Source: Clostridia bacterium
GTDB lineage: Bacteria > Bacillota > Clostridia > Lachnospirales > Lachnospiraceae
Reading direction: 5' to 3'
Assembly: GCA_910576325.1 (NCBI GenBank)
Contig: CAJTIM010000001.1
Location: 186,001-250,000 of the forward strand
DNA: 64,000 bases
Both the position numbers and the translations under genes were made by a program. Under the pieces are notes generated by a model. It searched no databases, was not told the origin of the DNA, and was given only the letters and a program-made list of their open reading frames with translations. Numbering within the stretch: position 1 is the first letter of the stretch; each line of letters opens with the position of its first letter. Below, in pieces: positions 61,147-64,000 of the stretch.

Positions 61147-61258
61147 GCGCTTCTTACATACAGGAAGACTTTGGAGTACATGGACTTTGCGGAACAAGGA
61201 TTAATGTGTTTCACATGTTCGGCAGGCGGCATAAGGTGAAGAGAGGGTTGCTTTTTGC

Positions 61259-61705
61259 ATGAAGAAATTTTACTTTGCACTGGATACGGTGCTGAATTAT
61301 AAGGAACAGGTTCTTGAGAACCTACAGGCGGAACACGCACAGATTATTGCGGAGCGTGTGGAGTGCGAGCGGGGAATTGAAGCGCTGGAGCAGGAACAGC
61401 AGGAATGTATGGCAGAGCTGGAGGAAAAGAAGAGCTTCGGTATCAGCATTACGGATATGCAGACCTATGATCGCTTCCTCACCAGTCTTCGGAAAAAAAT
61501 CGAGCGCGAGCGCGAACGTCTGGCGGAGATTCTCCAGCGGGAAGAGCGCAAGCGTGAGCAGGTGGTAGAGGCCCGGAAGGAAACGGCCTCCATTACCAAG
61601 TTAAAGGATAAGAAGCGTGCCCAGTATGACAAAGAGGTGCAGAAAGCCGACGAGCAGTTTATCGACGAATTTGTATCCAACAAGCGGGCTGTGGCGCGGG
61701 CGTAG
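61259..61705 (+). CDS. fliJ: flagellar FliJ protein
   Basis: A 148-residue coiled-coil protein, the stalk of the export ATPase. It starts MKKFYFALDTVLNYKEQVLE, the usual FliJ opening, and is Glu/Arg/Gln-rich throughout. The SD is weak and distant. The 112-base gap before it has no recognisable element. Confidence 0.9.
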   Translation: MKKFYFALDTVLNYKEQVLENLQAEHAQIIAERVECERGIEALEQEQQECMAELEEKKSFGISITDMQTYDRFLTSLRKKIERERERLAEILQREERKREQVVEARKETASITKLKDKKRAQYDKEVQKADEQFIDEFVSNKRAVARA

Positions 61706-61888
61706 CCGGGTATTTGGGACGGCGGCGCAAAACTTACCGGCCGCATGGCGAAGGGTAAGAAAAGGCGCGTAATACTGCAAATTGTCATTTTGACAGGCAG
61801 TTTACGATAGAGACACAGGACCGGGACAATGGAAAGCAGTCTTCGGGAATACATGTGTCAAAAAAATATCAGAAAGGAGGGGAAGAAC

Positions 61889-63013
61889 ATGGGAAATGCA
61901 GCCATTAAGGGCGCAGATATGGCAGTCGCAATGGCAGGAAAGGCCAATGCAGGCGTGAAGAGCCAGGCAGCCCGGCAAGCGGAGCAGACAGACGACGGTT
62001 TCCAGAAGCTTCTGGACAGTAAGTCTAAGGAGGAAGCCGGCACCAAGGAGACAGACAGCAGCAAGAAGGACGACAACAAGGAAGTCGCCAAGGATGAGGC
62101 GCCGAAGAAGCCGGAAGACAGCAAGGAGCAGACGGAAGAGACTGCGGCGCCCGCAGACAGCACGGCTTTGGAGCAGGTGCAGGCGGCATTGCTGTTTGGA
62201 ATCCAGCCGGAGGCAGTGACACAGGAAGTTGTTTCGGAGGAAATGCCGGAGCTGGTTGTGGAGACAGGAGCAGTCCCGACAGAGGAATTAACTCCGGTGA
62301 CAGAGCTTACCGCGGAACAGCCGGTTACGACCGCCGAGCAGACGGGGATTCCCGAGGAAGCGCTTACGGCTGATGTAAAGCCGGAGCAGGCCGTACTGCC
62401 AAAAGAGGACGCGTCTGAAAAGTCCGAGGCAGGAATTACCCTGGAAAAACCGAAAGAGGCCCCCAAGACAGAAGTGAAAGAGGAAGTGAAGGCGGAGGCC
62501 ACCTTGGAACAGCCTCTGGAAAGCACTCACGCGGAGGTACGGACTGCGGAGCGGACGACAGCCGCAAAGGAGGTTCCTACGGAGCATGTGCGTGTGGCAC
62601 AGCCGGAGGAGATCCCGGAAAAGGTTTTGAATCAGCTTCTTGTGAAGAGCACCGCGGGCATCAAGGAATTTGAGATTCAGCTTGAGCCTTATGACCTTGG
62701 AAAGATTATCATCAAGGCGGCCTTTGGGAAAGAGCACACCAGTATTTCCATTTTCTGTACCGAGCAGAGGACAATGGAGCTGATGGCAAAGAATGCCAGA
62801 GAGCTTGGCGCAATTATGGAAGAAAACCTGGGAGCGCCCACGACGATTGTGGTGGAGGATAAGGAATCCGGTTATCTGGAGCAGCAGAAGCAGAACAACG
62901 AAGGCAGCGGCGGCAATCAGAACCAGGACGGCGGTTCCGGAAAGCAGGGTGAGAAGAACCAGGAGAAAGAGGGAATGGATTTCCTTCAGCAGCTTCGGCT
63001 GGGATTGATTTAA
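61889..63013 (+). CDS. fliK: flagellar hook-length control protein FliK
   Basis: A 374-residue secreted ruler. The N-terminal 250 residues are Glu/Lys/Thr/Pro-rich and disordered. The C-terminal globular domain has IKEFEIQLEPYDLGKIIIKA and ISIFCTEQRTMELM, typical of FliK. AAAGGAGGGG precedes ATG 61889; ATG 61829 has no SD. Located between fliJ and flgD as expected. Confidence 0.9.
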   Translation: MGNAAIKGADMAVAMAGKANAGVKSQAARQAEQTDDGFQKLLDSKSKEEAGTKETDSSKKDDNKEVAKDEAPKKPEDSKEQTEETAAPADSTALEQVQAALLFGIQPEAVTQEVVSEEMPELVVETGAVPTEELTPVTELTAEQPVTTAEQTGIPEEALTADVKPEQAVLPKEDASEKSEAGITLEKPKEAPKTEVKEEVKAEATLEQPLESTHAEVRTAERTTAAKEVPTEHVRVAQPEEIPEKVLNQLLVKSTAGIKEFEIQLEPYDLGKIIIKAAFGKEHTSISIFCTEQRTMELMAKNARELGAIMEENLGAPTTIVVEDKESGYLEQQKQNNEGSGGNQNQDGGSGKQGEKNQEKEGMDFLQQLRLGLI

Positions 63014-63068
63014 AGTATACCTATATGCACAAAGAGCATGTGCAAATTAAAGAGAGGAGTTGAAATAA

Positions 63069-63620
63069 GTGGCAGAGACAACAGGAGTAGACAGCACAAC
63101 AAGAGTGAATCTTGCGGATACTTATGTGAGAAAGGACGTGTCGCCCAACAACAGCGCCTTATCGATGGATGATTTCTGGAAGCTTTTGGCGGCACAGCTT
63201 CGCTATCAGGATTCCAGCAATCCCATGAGCAACAGTGAGATGATGGGCCAGCTTGTACAGATGGGAACCATGAGCGCTATGGACAATATGTCCACCACCA
63301 TTACGGATGCTATGAACAGTCTGTCTCAGATTTCTTTATCTTCCTATGCAACCGGACTTTTAGGAAAAGAGATTACGGTGGCGGATGTGGATAAGGACGG
63401 AAAGCTGATTGGCGAGACCGTAGGCAAGGTAGAGGGAATCGCTCTTACGGGAAGCAATCCTTACATCTATGTAAACGGAAAGGCATACAGCTTAAGCCAG
63501 ATCGTATCTATGGGAACCGTTCCGAAGAAGGAAGAGGAAGGTGACGGCGAGGACGACACCACTACGGACGGCACGGACAACGAGGAGAACAGTGAGGATA
63601 ACAAGACCGAGGCTGTTTAG
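63069..63620 (+). CDS. flgD: flagellar hook assembly protein FlgD
   Basis: A 183-residue hook cap. It starts with GTG after GAGAGGAGT. The conserved region is MDDFWKLLAAQLRYQDSSNP, then EMMGQLVQMGTMSAMDNM. A beta domain follows (GKEITVADVDKDGKL) with an acidic Asp/Glu/Thr tail of about 30 residues. The C-terminal FnIII-like part of larger FlgD proteins is absent. Confidence 0.95.
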   Translation: MAETTGVDSTTRVNLADTYVRKDVSPNNSALSMDDFWKLLAAQLRYQDSSNPMSNSEMMGQLVQMGTMSAMDNMSTTITDAMNSLSQISLSSYATGLLGKEITVADVDKDGKLIGETVGKVEGIALTGSNPYIYVNGKAYSLSQIVSMGTVPKKEEEGDGEDDTTTDGTDNEENSEDNKTEAV

Positions 63621-63658
63621 GCAAAGCTCATAAGCTTAAGCTGTGAGGGGGAAAGGCG

Positions 63659-64000
63659 GTGGAAAACATGCTGCAAAAATTAAATCAGACAGTCAGTGTC
63701 CAGCAGCTTCGGCTGGAGCACGAACAGCATACTTCCATTGGCGGAAAGCAGGGAGCCGGATTCGGCGCGTTACTCCAGAATGCGATGGAGGACAGCCAGC
63801 AGGTACGGTTTTCCAAGCACGCGGCGGCCCGTGTGGAGCAGAGAGGCATCGAGGTGACGGACAGTCTCTTAAGCGATCTGAACCAGGCAGTGGGCAAGGC
63901 CAGGGAAAAAGGTGCAAAGGATGTGGTGGTCATTGGTCAGCAGGGCGCATTCATTGTGAATATACCGAACAATGTAGTGGTCACAACCATGACGAGCCAG
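63659..64000 (+). CDS. flagellar operon protein of the TIGR02530 type, 3' end cut
   Basis: One hundred and fourteen codons to the window edge. The pattern RFSKHAAARVEQRGIEV, then LSDLNQAVGKAREKGAKD and AFIVNIPNNVVVTT, matches the small conserved protein that usually follows flgD and precedes flgE. AGGGGG is seven bases before GTG 63659; ATG 63668 is an alternative. Function unknown. flgE would be expected next, outside the window. Confidence 0.85.
   Translation, partial: MENMLQKLNQTVSVQQLRLEHEQHTSIGGKQGAGFGALLQNAMEDSQQVRFSKHAAARVEQRGIEVTDSLLSDLNQAVGKAREKGAKDVVVIGQQGAFIVNIPNNVVVTTMTSQ

Noticed and set aside
61801..61840. promoter before fliK
   Set aside because: A TTGACA is present, but the nearest -10-like sequence is only about 12 bases away, too close for sigma-A.

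Overview
The window looks like the chromosome of a motile, strictly anaerobic Firmicute of the Clostridia, most probably Lachnospiraceae. The grounds are: low-to-moderate GC, strong AGGAGG-type ribosome binding sites, oxygen-sensitive ribonucleotide reductase NrdD/NrdG, PPi-linked glycolysis genes (PPi-phosphofructokinase and pyruvate phosphate dikinase), rubredoxin, and a clostridial-type flagellar/chemotaxis order with FliW-CsrA and FlgM. No rRNA, tRNA or CRISPR array was seen. The species cannot be named from the sequence.

Layout. 1-4.7 kb: pfp and ppdK, each with its own signals; ppdK has a long structured leader that may switch between two folds. 4.7-7.3 kb: an AT-rich accessory patch with a decayed ISLre2-like element, an AbiE (type IV) toxin-antitoxin pair and its autoregulatory operators, and short remnants. 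7.3-16.5 kb: a chemoreceptor, AzlCD, NrdDG under two NrdR-like boxes, rubredoxin-NUDIX, AlaX, a small conserved protein, and an inverted repeat with arms of about 92 bp. 16.7-24.2 kb: the flagellin gene flanked by two glycosyltransferases with repeat tails, remnants of a third glycosyltransferase and of a serine recombinase, two tandem IspD/TarI-like cytidylyltransferases and a CDP-glycerol glycerophosphotransferase-like protein. This is probably a glycan or polyol-phosphate modification island for flagellin or another surface protein.

24.2-42 kb: a surface-protein and glycan island. Three related secreted proteins of unknown function (24278, 27804, 38455), a membrane-anchored partner, an O-antigen-ligase-like membrane protein, and a run of glycosyltransferases, an acetyltransferase, a methyltransferase and a HAD protein. 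Seven of these enzymes carry the same small Rossmann-like GxGxxG module fused to unrelated catalytic domains. Two of the secreted-protein units have sigma-28-like promoters like those before flagellin, flgM, cheA and the chemoreceptor, which ties this uncharacterised system to the motility regulon.

42.2-64 kb: chemotaxis and flagellar genes. FlhB2-like and FliK-like proteins are on the minus strand; then cheA-cheW-cheR-cheB, flgM-flgN-flgK-flgL-(YviE-like)-fliW-csrA, a lytic transglycosylase, and flgB-fliE-fliF-fliG-fliH-fliI-fliJ-fliK-flgD and the start of the next flagellar gene, cut by the window end. flgC is missing from its usual place between flgB and fliE. The flagellin leader has a hairpin whose loop closely matches a CsrA site, plus an SD-overlapping GGA, which fits control by the FliW-CsrA pair found 34 kb away.
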